Assembly: GCF_002583555.1 (NCBI RefSeq)
Contig: NZ_BEGX01000056.1
Coordinates: 1-57,050, forward strand
DNA from: Pseudonocardia sp. N23
GTDB taxonomy: Bacteria; Actinomycetota; Actinomycetes; Mycobacteriales; Pseudonocardiaceae
Direction of reading: 5' to 3'
Length of the DNA stretch: 57,050 nt
Each line of letters begins with the position of its first letter. The first letter of the stretch is position 1. The position numbers were made by a program, and so were the translations under genes. The notes beneath the pieces are model-generated. The model was given only the letters and a program-made list of their open reading frames with translations. It was not told where the DNA came from and ran no database searches. Shown here piece by piece: positions 1 to 7,979 of this stretch.

Positions 1-2
1 CG

Positions 3-572
3 TCCGGCTCCGGGAAGTCCACCCTCATGCACGTCCTCGGCTGCCTCGACGTCGCCACCACCGGCACCTACCGGCTCGCCGGCGCCGACGTCGGCACCCT
101 CGACGAGGAGGCGCTCGCCCTCGTCCGCAACCGGCGCATCGGGTTCGTCTTCCAGCAGTTCAACCTGTTGTCGTCGCTGTCGGCGTGGCGCAACGTCGAG
201 CTCCCGCTCTGCTACGCCGGTGCCCCGCGACCCGAACGCAAGGAACGCGCCCTCGCGGCGCTCGCCCGGGTGGGCCTCGCCGACCGTGCCGAACATCGTC
301 CCGGCGAGCTGTCCGGCGGCCAGCAGCAACGCGTGGCCATCGCCCGGGCACTCGTCACCGAACCCGCACTCCTGCTCGCCGACGAACCCACCGGCAACCT
401 CGACTCCGCCGCCACCACCGACGTCCTCGCCCTCCTCGCCGAGCTCAACGCCGCCGGCCGCACCGTCGTGCTGATCACCCACGAGGAGGACGTCGCCGCC
501 GCGGCATCACGGGTCGTCCGCATCCTCGACGGCGAGATCCACTCCGACACCGGGCGCGAGGTGGCGGCGTGA
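3..572 (+). CDS. ABC transporter ATP-binding protein, MacB/LolD type (5' end outside window)
   Basis: This is the nucleotide-binding subunit of a MacB-like ABC exporter at the inner face of the membrane. The window opens inside the Walker A motif (SGSGKST). It is followed by a Q-loop (FVFQQFNLL), the signature LSGGQQQRVAIARAL, Walker B LLLADEPTGNLD and the H-loop LITHE, which is a complete catalytic set apart from the missing first 35-40 residues. The stop overlaps the start of the permease gene by 4 bases (GTGA), so the two are translationally coupled. Sequence shows the ATPase and family evidence gives the MacB/LolD/FtsE branch. The substrate cannot be read from the sequence; peptides, lipids or macrolide-like compounds are all possible. 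Confidence 0.95.
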   Translation, partial: SGSGKSTLMHVLGCLDVATTGTYRLAGADVGTLDEEALALVRNRRIGFVFQQFNLLSSLSAWRNVELPLCYAGAPRPERKERALAALARVGLADRAEHRPGELSGGQQQRVAIARALVTEPALLLADEPTGNLDSAATTDVLALLAELNAAGRTVVLITHEEDVAAAASRVVRILDGEIHSDTGREVAA

Positions 573-1801
573 ACTGGCAGGAGACCATCCGGACCGGCTG
601 GGACGCCGTCCGCTCCCACCGGCTGCGGTCCGGGCTCACGATGCTCGGCATCCTCATCGGGATCGCCGCCGTGATGCTCACCGTCGGGCTCGGGCAGGGC
701 GCCCGGCAGACCGTGACGTCGCAGATCAACGCTCTCGGCAGCAACCTGCTCGTCGTCACCCCCGGTTCCACCACCGCCGCGGACGGGGTGCGCGGTGGCC
801 AGGGCAGCGCGTCGACGCTCACCCTCGCCGACGCCACCGCCCTCGCCTCCCGCGACGTCGCCCCCGACATCTCGGCCGTGGCCCCGACCGTGCAGCGCTC
901 CGAGTCGTTGACGGCGGGCTCCGCGAACTGGACCACCACCGTCGTCGGGACCACCCCCGACTACGCGACCGTCCGCGCCCGCACCCTCTCCGCGGGCCGC
1001 TTCCTCACCGCCGACGACGTCACCACCCACGCGCCCGTCGTCGTCCTCGGCCCGACCACCGCCTCCGAACTGTTCGCCGGCGCCTCACCGCTGGGCCGCA
1101 GCGTCGCCGTCGCCGGGGTGCCGATGACGGTCGTCGGCGTCCTCGCCCCCGCCGGGTCGTCGGCCGCGACCGACCAGGACGACCAGGCCCTGCTCCCGTT
1201 CAGCACCGCCGCCGACCGCGTCCTCGGCGGCACCGCCCGCAGCGCGGTCCAGACCATCTACATGCAGGCCGCCACGAACGAGGCGCTGCCCGCCGCCTAC
1301 CAGGAGGCGAACGCCGAGCTCCTCGCGCTGCACCGCGTCACCGACCCCGCGAACGCCGACTTCAGCATCACCAGCCAGCAGTCCATCCTCGACACCGCCA
1401 ACGCCATCACCGGCGCCCTGACCGCCGTCCTCGGTGGGATCGCGGCCATCTCGCTGCTCGTCGGCGGTATCGGCGTCATGAACATCATGCTGGTGTCGGT
1501 CACCGAACGGATCCGCGAGATCGGCCTTCGCAAGGCCCTCGGCGCGACGCCCTCGGTGATCCGCCGGCAGTTCCTCGTCGAGGCCGGCGTCCTCGGGCTC
1601 GCCGGCGGCATCGCCGGGGCGATCCTCGGCGGGCTCGCCGCCCTCCTGCTCTCCGAGGCCATCGGCCAGCCGATCCTGGTGTCGGTACCGGTGACGATCG
1701 GCGCGATCGTCGTCGCCATCGCGATCGGCCTGGTCTTCGGCGTGTACCCGGCGAGCCGCGCCGCGCGGCTCGCCCCCATCGACGCACTGCGGAGCGAATG
1801 A
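569..1801 (+). CDS. ABC transporter permease, MacB/FtsX family
   Basis: A 410-residue permease. The GTG start at 569 overlaps the ATPase stop. The N-terminus has one transmembrane helix (LTMLGILIGIAAVMLTVGLG). A large extracytoplasmic MacB_PCD-type domain spans roughly residues 45-275. Three C-terminal helices form the FtsX domain, including the typical cytoplasmic loop motif ERIREIGLRKALGA. The usual MacB length is about 400 residues in Gram-positives, so the gene is intact. It pairs with the upstream ATPase and the downstream HlyD-like adaptor 1 base after its stop. This gives a three-part MacB-like efflux operon; the export role is by family, the substrate unknown. Confidence 0.94.
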   Translation: MNWQETIRTGWDAVRSHRLRSGLTMLGILIGIAAVMLTVGLGQGARQTVTSQINALGSNLLVVTPGSTTAADGVRGGQGSASTLTLADATALASRDVAPDISAVAPTVQRSESLTAGSANWTTTVVGTTPDYATVRARTLSAGRFLTADDVTTHAPVVVLGPTTASELFAGASPLGRSVAVAGVPMTVVGVLAPAGSSAATDQDDQALLPFSTAADRVLGGTARSAVQTIYMQAATNEALPAAYQEANAELLALHRVTDPANADFSITSQQSILDTANAITGALTAVLGGIAAISLLVGGIGVMNIMLVSVTERIREIGLRKALGATPSVIRRQFLVEAGVLGLAGGIAGAILGGLAALLLSEAIGQPILVSVPVTIGAIVVAIAIGLVFGVYPASRAARLAPIDALRSE

Positions 1802-1802
1802 C

Positions 1803-4079
1803 ATGTCCGCCGTCCTGCACCCTCGCTCCTGGCGGACCCGCACCTGGGTGGCCGTCGGCGCCGTCGTGGTCCTCGCCGTCGGGCTCGCCGTGACCGGGGT
1901 GGCCCGCGCCGACGACTCCGGGCGCTACCGCACCACCGCCGCCCGCACCGGCGACGTCGCCGCCACCCTCGACGCGACCGGCACCGTGACCCCGACCTCG
2001 GAGGCGGACCTCTCGTTCCCGATCGCGGGGCAGGTGACGACGGTCGCGGTGGCCGTCGGGCAGCAGGTCGCCGCCGGCGCGCCCCTGGCCGCACTGGACA
2101 CGACGACCCTCGACGCCCAGGTCGCCCAGGCCCGCTCCACGCTTGCGACGGCGCAGGCGAAGCTCGATGCCGACCGGTCGGGACAGACGTCCGTGACGTC
2201 GGCGGGGGCGTCGTCCGGGGCGTCGGGCGCCGGGTCCGGGGCCGCGCCGGCGGCGTTCACGGGGGGCGCGATCGTGGTGCCGGCCGTGTACGCGGTCGCC
2301 GGCGACCTGGTGCCCGCCACGAAGGTCGTGGCCGCGGGTCGGGACGTCGTGCCTGTTCCGGCAGTCGTGCCTGCGTCGGCAGTCGTGCCTGCCGGGGCGG
2401 GCGGGGGCGCCGTGGCGAAGGCGCAGGCAGCGGTTCTCGCCGACCAGCGCACCGTCGACGCGCTGCTCGCCGCCGCACAGCGCGACCTCACCGCGGAGAC
2501 GACCGCGTGCGCTCCCGTGCTCGCCGCGACGGCAGCGGTGACCGACCCCGGCACGGGGCCCGGTTCCGGCTCCGGGGCGACGGGCCCGGGTGCGGCGGGT
2601 TCCGGCGCGACCGGTTCGGGTGCGACCGGTTCGGGTGCGACCGGTTCGGGTGCGGCGGGTCCGGGTGTGGCGGGGTCCGGTGCGGCGGGGTCCGGTGCGG
2701 CGGGGTCCGGTGCGGCGGGGTCCGGTACGCCGCGCGGATCGGCCGGGTCGCACGCGGCCGCCGCGGTGTTCGTGACCGGTGCCGGGACCGTCGTGCCGGT
2801 GGGCACGTCCTCGACCGCGACCGCGCTGGCGGCCTGCCAGGCCGCGATCAGGACGGTCATGGCCGGCCAGCAGTCCGTTGCCGCGGCGCAGCACACGCTG
2901 GCATCGGACGAGTCCGCGCTCGACGCGGCGCTGACGGCGGCCGCCGGCGCGGGGACTGGTGGCGCGGGGACTGGTGGCGCGGGGACTGGTGGCGCGGGGA
3001 CGGGTGGCTCGGGGACGGGTGGCTCGGGCGGGACAGGGTCGGGCTCGGGAGGAACCGGCGCCGGCAGCGGTGGGTCGGCCGGTGCCGGCGGGTCCGGCGC
3101 TGGTGGGCCCGGCGCCGGTGGTTCAGGCACAGGCGCGCCCGGCGCCGGAGGGCCCGGAACCGGCGGAAGCGGAGCGGGCGGCGAGGCAGGTCAGGGTGCG
3201 AATGGTCAGGGTGCGAATGGTCAGGGTGCGAACGGTCCTGGGGCAGGGGAGCGGCAGGGCGCTGCGGGAGCCCAGGGCGCTGCGGGGGCACAGGGCGCTA
3301 CGGGGGGACGGGGCGCTGCGGGGGGACGGGGCGCCGGCGCCGGGGGCGCGCGATCGGGCAGCGCCGGGCACACGACGGTCGTGTCCGCGGCCCAGCTCGC
3401 CGCCGACCAGGCCCAGGTCGACTCGGCGTCCGCCCAGCTCACGACGGCCCAGCGGAACCGCGACCAGGCCACCCTGCTCGCGCCGATCGCCGGCACCGTC
3501 GCGGCGGTGAACCTCACCGCGGGCCGGCAGGTCGGCGGCTCGGCGGGGACGGCGCAGATAGTCGTGATCGGCCCGGGTGCCGACGAGGTCGTCGTCGCCG
3601 TCCCGGAGACGAGCATCGGCAGCGTCCACGTCGGTGACGCGGCGCAGATCGTCGCCGACGGCTCGCAGCAGCCGCTCACGGGGAAGGTCGCGTCGGTCGG
3701 GCTGCTGCCCGGCGGCACGGGATCACCTGTGACCTACCCGGTCACGATCGCGCTGACCGGCACACCGCCCGCCCTGCCGGCGGGGTCGGGCGCGACGGTG
3801 ACATTGACGGTCGCCTCGGCCACCGCGGTGCTGACCGTCCCGACCTCGGCGGTGCACACCGGGCCGGGCGGTACGACCGTCGACGTCCTGCGTGACGGGA
3901 CGCTCACGACCGTTCCGGTCACCGTCGGCGCGGCGGGTACGACCGCCACGCAGATCACGTCGGGCCTGCGCGACGGCGACGAGGTCGTGCTCGCCGACCT
4001 CTCCCAGCCGCTGCCGACGGGTGGCGCCGCAGGCCTGCGCACCCTCGGCGGGGGAGGCGGCGGGCGCGCGGGCGGCTAA
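1803..4079 (+). CDS. HlyD/MacA-family efflux adaptor with large Gly/Ala/Ser repeat inserts
   Basis: A 758-residue extracytoplasmic adaptor partner of the MacB-like permease. Residues 14-36 form a membrane anchor. Residues 60-100 form the first half of a lipoyl/barrel-sandwich domain (VAVGQQVAAGAPLAALD), followed by a short coil. The second coil and lipoyl half (LLAPIAGTVAAVNLTAGRQV) come after residue 520, with a beta-barrel region following. MacA-type adaptors are normally 350-500 residues. The excess is two low-complexity blocks (about residues 258-311 and 381-516) lying where the alpha-helical hairpin should connect. Both blocks are built from in-frame 15- and 18-base repeats. The flanking lipoyl halves are well preserved, so the protein is probably functional with a flexible linker. 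Confidence 0.9.
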   Translation: MSAVLHPRSWRTRTWVAVGAVVVLAVGLAVTGVARADDSGRYRTTAARTGDVAATLDATGTVTPTSEADLSFPIAGQVTTVAVAVGQQVAAGAPLAALDTTTLDAQVAQARSTLATAQAKLDADRSGQTSVTSAGASSGASGAGSGAAPAAFTGGAIVVPAVYAVAGDLVPATKVVAAGRDVVPVPAVVPASAVVPAGAGGGAVAKAQAAVLADQRTVDALLAAAQRDLTAETTACAPVLAATAAVTDPGTGPGSGSGATGPGAAGSGATGSGATGSGATGSGAAGPGVAGSGAAGSGAAGSGAAGSGTPRGSAGSHAAAAVFVTGAGTVVPVGTSSTATALAACQAAIRTVMAGQQSVAAAQHTLASDESALDAALTAAAGAGTGGAGTGGAGTGGAGTGGSGTGGSGGTGSGSGGTGAGSGGSAGAGGSGAGGPGAGGSGTGAPGAGGPGTGGSGAGGEAGQGANGQGANGQGANGPGAGERQGAAGAQGAAGAQGATGGRGAAGGRGAGAGGARSGSAGHTTVVSAAQLAADQAQVDSASAQLTTAQRNRDQATLLAPIAGTVAAVNLTAGRQVGGSAGTAQIVVIGPGADEVVVAVPETSIGSVHVGDAAQIVADGSQQPLTGKVASVGLLPGGTGSPVTYPVTIALTGTPPALPAGSGATVTLTVASATAVLTVPTSAVHTGPGGTTVDVLRDGTLTTVPVTVGAAGTTATQITSGLRDGDEVVLADLSQPLPTGGAAGLRTLGGGGGGRAGG
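2575..2735 (+). repeat. In-frame 15-bp tandem repeats inside the adaptor gene (block 1)
   Basis: Degenerate 15-base units encode Gly-Ser-Gly-Ala-Thr/Ala pentapeptides. The array includes consecutive near-identical copies of GGTGCGACCGGTTCG and GGTGCGGCGGGGTCC. All units keep the reading frame. Confidence 0.9.
2945..3350 (+). repeat. In-frame 15- and 18-bp tandem repeats inside the adaptor gene (block 2)
   Basis: Several sub-arrays follow each other. One is a 15-base GGTGGCGCGGGGACT type (Gly-Gly-Ala-Gly-Thr). One is a three-copy 15-base GGTCAGGGTGCGAA type (Gly-Gln-Gly-Ala-Asn). One is an 18-base GGCGCTGCGGG type (Gly-Ala-Ala-Gly-Ala-Gln). All preserve the frame, consistent with slippage under selection for an open frame. 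Confidence 0.9.
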
Positions 4080-4082
4080 CCT
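4077..4082 (+). promoter_or_regulatory. -10 element (TAACCT) of a probable leaderless hemW transcript
   Basis: TAACCT fits the actinobacterial TANNNT -10 and ends 7 bases before the hemW GTG, the spacing expected when transcription begins at the start codon. No ribosome-binding site at proper spacing is seen. It overlaps the stop codon of the adaptor gene. Confidence 0.5.
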
Positions 4083-4089
4083 CGACGGA

Positions 4090-5280
4090 GTGCCCGTCCC
4101 AGAATCCTCGACGCCGTTCGGCGTGTACGTCCACGTGCCGTTCTGCGCGTCCCGCTGCGGGTACTGCGACTTCAACACCTACACCGCCGACGAGCTCGCG
4201 GGCTCGGGCTCCGGGACGTCGCCCGACGGCTGGCTCGACGCGGTGCGCCGCGAGCTCGCCGGGGCGGCCGCGGTCGTGGGGGAGCGGCCCGTCGACACCG
4301 TGTTCGTCGGTGGTGGCACACCGTCGCTGATCGGGGCGGAGCGCCTCGGTGCGGTGCTCGACGCGGTGCGCGCCGAGTTCGGTCTCGCCCCTGGCGCCGA
4401 GGTGACGACGGAGTCCAACCCCGAGTCGACGTCGCCGGAGTTCTTCGCGGGTCTCGTCGACGCCGGGTTCACGCGGGTGTCGCTGGGCATGCAGTCGGCG
4501 GCGCAGCACGTGCTCGCGGTGCTCGACCGCCGGCACACCCCCGGCCGCGCGGTCGCCGCCGCCTGGGAGGCGCGGGCCGCGGGGATCGGGCACGTCAACC
4601 TCGACCTCATCTACTCGACACCCGGCGAGACCGACGACGACCTGCGCGCCTCTCTCGATGCCGTGCTGTCGGCGGGGGTGGACCACGTGTCGGCGTACTC
4701 GCTGATCGTCGAGGACGGCACCGCGCTGGCCCGGCGCGTCCGCCGCGGGGAGCTCGCCGCCCCGGACGACGACGTCGCCGCGGCCCGCTACGAGATCATC
4801 GACGACACCCTGTCGGCGGCGGGGATGCGCTGGTACGAGGTGTCGAACTGGGCGACCGGCGACGCCGCGGCCTGCCGGCACAACCTCGGCTACTGGCTCG
4901 ACGGCGACTGGTGGGGCGCGGGCCCCGGCGCGCACTCGCACCTGGCCGGGCGGCGCTGGTGGAACGTGAAGCACCCGGCCCGCTACGCGGCGATGCTGGC
5001 CGCCGGGGAGGCGCCGGAGGCGGGGTACGAGCTGCTGGGCGCGGAGGAGCAGGCGACCGAGCGCGTCATGCTGCGGCTGCGTCTCGCGACGGGCCTGCCG
5101 CTCGACCTGCTCGACGCCTCCGGCCGCGCCGCCGCCGGCCGCGCCGCCGCCGAGGGCCTGCTGGAGCCGGCGGCGCTGGACCGGGCGGCGCCGGACGGTG
5201 GTCGCGCGATCCTGACCCGCCGTGGCCGCCTGCTGGCCGACCGCGTCGTCACCGACCTGCTCACCGCGGTCCCCGCATGA
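4090..5280 (+). CDS. hemW: Radical SAM haem chaperone HemW (HemN-like)
   Basis: A 396-residue radical-SAM protein. The N-terminal motif YVHVPFCASRCGYCDF holds the CxxxCxxC iron-sulfur ligands with the extra Cys-free form typical of HemW rather than true coproporphyrinogen dehydrogenase. Other marks are VGGGTPS, the E-S-N-P-E motif and the LIYSTPGET region, followed by a C-terminal HemN-type domain. In the family HemW binds haem and delivers it to respiratory enzymes. GTG 4090 is chosen because the conserved region begins about ten residues later and a -10 element lies 7 bases upstream. The longer open frame upstream overlaps the adaptor gene and is not coding. Confidence 0.93.
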   Translation: MPVPESSTPFGVYVHVPFCASRCGYCDFNTYTADELAGSGSGTSPDGWLDAVRRELAGAAAVVGERPVDTVFVGGGTPSLIGAERLGAVLDAVRAEFGLAPGAEVTTESNPESTSPEFFAGLVDAGFTRVSLGMQSAAQHVLAVLDRRHTPGRAVAAAWEARAAGIGHVNLDLIYSTPGETDDDLRASLDAVLSAGVDHVSAYSLIVEDGTALARRVRRGELAAPDDDVAAARYEIIDDTLSAAGMRWYEVSNWATGDAAACRHNLGYWLDGDWWGAGPGAHSHLAGRRWWNVKHPARYAAMLAAGEAPEAGYELLGAEEQATERVMLRLRLATGLPLDLLDASGRAAAGRAAAEGLLEPAALDRAAPDGGRAILTRRGRLLADRVVTDLLTAVPA

Positions 5281-5309
5281 GGCGGCCCCCCACCGTCGAG
5301 CCCCACTTC

Positions 5310-5364
5310 CCGGACGAACGGCGCAGTCGCTCCACTCGGTCGCGCCGCTGTGCCGTTCGTTCGG
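5310..5364. terminator. Imperfect inverted repeat (GAACGAACGGCACAG family) after hemW
   Basis: Arms 5310-5326 and 5348-5364 pair over 17 bases with two G-U pairs around a 21-base loop. There is no T-run. The arm core is shared with the longer hairpin at 22842-22897, so this is probably a dispersed terminator-like element. Confidence 0.55.
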
Positions 5365-5407
5365 GGCGCGGGGCGGCGGCGCGGGCAGCGGCTCCGGGAG
5401 TGCAGGG

Positions 5408-6202
5408 GTGAGTCCGCGGCGCAGGCTGCTGGTCGGGTTGCTGGTGCTCGTGGTCGTCGCGGCGGGGATCGTCGTCGGGGTGCGGGTGCTCGGTGGGCCC
5501 GGCCTGCCGCTGCCCGGCACCCGCCCTGCCGACGACCGCCCCGGTCCGGTGCTGCTGGTCCCCGGCTACGGCGGCAGCCGGAACTCGCTGCTCGCCCTGG
5601 CGCGGCGGATCGAGGCGACGGGCCGGCAGGCGACCGTCCTCACCCTGGTCGACGGGACGGGCGACCTGTCGGCGGAGGTCGCGGTCCTCGACCGGGCGGT
5701 CGACGACGCGCTGGCGGCGGGGGCGCCGTCGGTCGACGTGGTCGGCTACTCGGCGGGTGGCGTGGTGACGGCGTTGTGGCTGGCGCGCGACGACGGGGCG
5801 TCGAGGGCGCGCCGGGTGGTGACGCTGGGCGCGCCGCTGCACGGGACGACGCTGGCGACGGCGGGGGCGAGCCTGGCGCCGGACGCGTGCCCGGTGGCGT
5901 GTCGCCAGCTGGTCCCGGGGTCACCGGAGCTGGCGGAGATCGACAGGGCGGGCGTCGGGTCGTTGCTGCCGTGGCTGTCGCTGTGGACGACCGACGACGA
6001 CACCGTCACCCCGCCGGACTCGGCGCGGCTGGCCGGGGCGCTGGACACGTCGGTGCAGGCGGTGTGCGCGGGCGCGCGGGTCACGCACTCGGGCCTGCCG
6101 ACGGACCCGGTCGTCACCGGCGCGGTGCTGCGCGCGCTGGGCACGACCCCGTTGACGACGCCCGGTCCGGCGGACTGCGCCACCTTGCGGGCCACCGGCT
6201 GA
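5408..6202 (+). CDS. Membrane-anchored or secreted lipase/esterase-like alpha/beta hydrolase
   Basis: A 264-residue protein. The first 30 residues are a basic stretch (SPRRRL) plus a hydrophobic segment, an uncleaved anchor or signal peptide. The body carries LLVPGYGGS (oxyanion-hole region), the nucleophile elbow GYSAGG, and a late TTDDDTVTPPDSA segment supplying an acid, with His in the VTHSGLPTD region. This matches the bacterial lipase class 2 / EstA layout. Four Cys residues in the mature part suggest disulfides outside the cell. GTG 5408 is preferred over upstream starts because it places the signal anchor at the N-terminus. The substrate is not predictable. Confidence 0.85.
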   Translation: MSPRRRLLVGLLVLVVVAAGIVVGVRVLGGPGLPLPGTRPADDRPGPVLLVPGYGGSRNSLLALARRIEATGRQATVLTLVDGTGDLSAEVAVLDRAVDDALAAGAPSVDVVGYSAGGVVTALWLARDDGASRARRVVTLGAPLHGTTLATAGASLAPDACPVACRQLVPGSPELAEIDRAGVGSLLPWLSLWTTDDDTVTPPDSARLAGALDTSVQAVCAGARVTHSGLPTDPVVTGAVLRALGTTPLTTPGPADCATLRATG

Positions 6203-6231
6203 CCAGCGGGAACCGAGCTCGCTCACAGGCT

Positions 6232-7059
6232 CTACGAGGTCACGTCCTTCGTCGTGAAGTTCGCCCAGGCCGCGCCGAAGGCGACGAGGATCCAGCCGAG
6301 CTGTACCTCGATCCCCGTGCGGACCGCGTCGAGCAGCGGGGGGTCGCGGAAGAGGTCGATCCACGCGAGCCAGTGCTGCGTCGGCAGGAAGGTGCGGACG
6401 GCCTCGGCGGCGTCGAGGGGCTGAAGGGCCGCGCTGGTGACGACGACGGCGAGCACCCCGAGCGCGGCGGCCAGTGGGGAGTCGGTGAGCGTCGAGAAGA
6501 GGATGCCGACGGCGCCGAGGGTCAGCATGCACAGCGCCAGGTAGCCGACGGTGCCTGCGGTGCGCCCGGCGAGCTGCAGCGGGGTGAGCGTCGCCCCGGA
6601 CAGTGACGCGATACCGCCACCACCGAGCTCGGCGCCGGGGCCGAACCCGAACGCGATCACCCCGACGACGTAGGACGTGACCGTCACCAACAGGACCGCG
6701 AGCAGCGTGAACGCGGCGACGGAGACGAGTTTCGCGAACAGCAGCCGGAACCTGCCGACGGGCCGGACCAGCAGGTAGCGCAACGTCCCGGCGGCGGCCT
6801 CGCCCGCGACGGCGTCGCCGGAGACGATCGCGACGGTGATCGGCAGGAACACGGGCAGTACGAGCGCCAGCGCCGCGGCGGGGAAGAGCTGCCCGTCGGA
6901 GAGGACGGCGGACAGGAACGCGCCACCCCGGCCGGGTGGGGGCGCGAGCCGGGTGGTGGCGAGCAGGACGGCGACGACCGTCGGCAGCAGGCACAGCAGC
7001 GCCCAGCACAGCCAGACGCGACGTCTGCGCAGCATGAGGACGAGCTCGGTCCCGATCAT
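6232..7059 (-). CDS. ABC transporter permease (ABC-2 / NatB-like)
   Basis: A 275-residue integral membrane protein with about six hydrophobic segments (first at residues 14-32, LCWALLCLLPTVVAVLL). An amphipathic stretch includes the VRPVGRFRLLFAKL motif seen in ABC-2 permeases of the two-component exporter type. Its ATG overlaps the stop of the ATPase gene (ATGA). It is the last gene of a three-gene minus-strand operon. Family evidence says it exports a small molecule, lipid or sodium; the substrate is unknown. It converges on the lipase gene with only 29 bases between them and no clear hairpin. Confidence 0.9.
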   Translation of the reverse strand: MIGTELVLMLRRRRVWLCWALLCLLPTVVAVLLATTRLAPPPGRGGAFLSAVLSDGQLFPAAALALVLPVFLPITVAIVSGDAVAGEAAAGTLRYLLVRPVGRFRLLFAKLVSVAAFTLLAVLLVTVTSYVVGVIAFGFGPGAELGGGGIASLSGATLTPLQLAGRTAGTVGYLALCMLTLGAVGILFSTLTDSPLAAALGVLAVVVTSAALQPLDAAEAVRTFLPTQHWLAWIDLFRDPPLLDAVRTGIEVQLGWILVAFGAAWANFTTKDVTS

Positions 7060-7979
7060 CGGTGCCCTTCGAACCGGTCGCTGCCGCTCCCGGTGACACC
7101 GAGGACGACCTCCTCCAACGTCCGCTGCTCCCGGTCGATCGCGGTGACCGGCACCCCGGCGCCGACGAGCAGCGCGTTGAGCTCGGCGGGGTCGTCGCCG
7201 CGGACCGTCAGCACGTCGTCGGCCCGGCCTTCGACGCGCCCGTCGAGCAGCGCGAGCGCGGCGTCGGGTGCGGGGGTGCGGACCCGGATGCGGCCGGTGG
7301 GGGCGCGGAGGGCGTCGAGGTCGTCGGCGAGGACGAGCCGGCCCGCATCCATGATCCCGACGCGCGTGCACAGCGCCTCGACCTCGGTGAGCAGGTGGCT
7401 CGACAGCACGACGGTCGTCCCGGTCTCGTTCAGGGTGACGAGCAGGTCGCGCATCTCGTGGATGCCGCGGGGGTCGAGGCCGTTGGTGGGCTCGTCGAGC
7501 AGCAGCAGCCGGGGGGCGCGCAGCAGGGCGGCGGCGATCCCGAGGCGCTGGCGCATCCCGAGGGAGTAGGCCTTGACGGGGCGGCGGTCGATGCCGCCGA
7601 GCCCGACGCGGTCGAGGGCGTCGTCGACGCGGCGGCGCCGGTCGCGGCGACGGCCTCCGGGGCCGGCGGCGTCGAGCAGGCGCAGGTTGGTCCGTCCCGA
7701 CAGGTGCCCCCACGCGGCCGGGCCCTCGACCAGCGCGCCCACCTGCGGCAGGACGACGGCGGCGCGCCGCGGCATCGGCTCGCCGAGGACGGTCGCCGAG
7801 CCCGAGGTTGCGTGGACGAGGCCGAGCAGCATCCGCACGAGCGTCGTCTTCCCGGATCCGTTGGGGCCCAACAGCCCGAACCGCACCCCGGCAGGAATCT
7901 CGAGGTCGACGTGGTCGACGGCGACGACCCGGCCGAACCGTTTGGTCAGCCCCGACGTCGTGATCACCGGCCCGGTCAC
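7056..7979 (-). CDS. ABC transporter ATP-binding protein (CcmA/NatA-like)
   Basis: A 307-residue ATPase. It has Walker A GPNGSGKTT, a signature YSLGMRQRLGIA (in place of LSGGQ, normal for this class), Walker B LLLLDEPTNGLDP and an H-loop SSHLL. A C-terminal regulatory tail of about 85 residues ends in the EEVVLGVTG motif common to drug- and bacitracin-type exporters. GTG 7979 overlaps the stop of the upstream gene by 4 bases, and its own stop overlaps the permease start. It is the energising subunit for the permease. Confidence 0.92.
   Translation of the reverse strand: MTGPVITTSGLTKRFGRVVAVDHVDLEIPAGVRFGLLGPNGSGKTTLVRMLLGLVHATSGSATVLGEPMPRRAAVVLPQVGALVEGPAAWGHLSGRTNLRLLDAAGPGGRRRDRRRRVDDALDRVGLGGIDRRPVKAYSLGMRQRLGIAAALLRAPRLLLLDEPTNGLDPRGIHEMRDLLVTLNETGTTVVLSSHLLTEVEALCTRVGIMDAGRLVLADDLDALRAPTGRIRVRTPAPDAALALLDGRVEGRADDVLTVRGDDPAELNALLVGAGVPVTAIDREQRTLEEVVLGVTGSGSDRFEGHR

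Noticed and set aside
2507..3637. Long Arg-rich open frame in another frame over the adaptor gene
   Set aside because: It is a shadow of the repeat-rich GC sequence; the adaptor frame has lipoyl and barrel homology on both sides.
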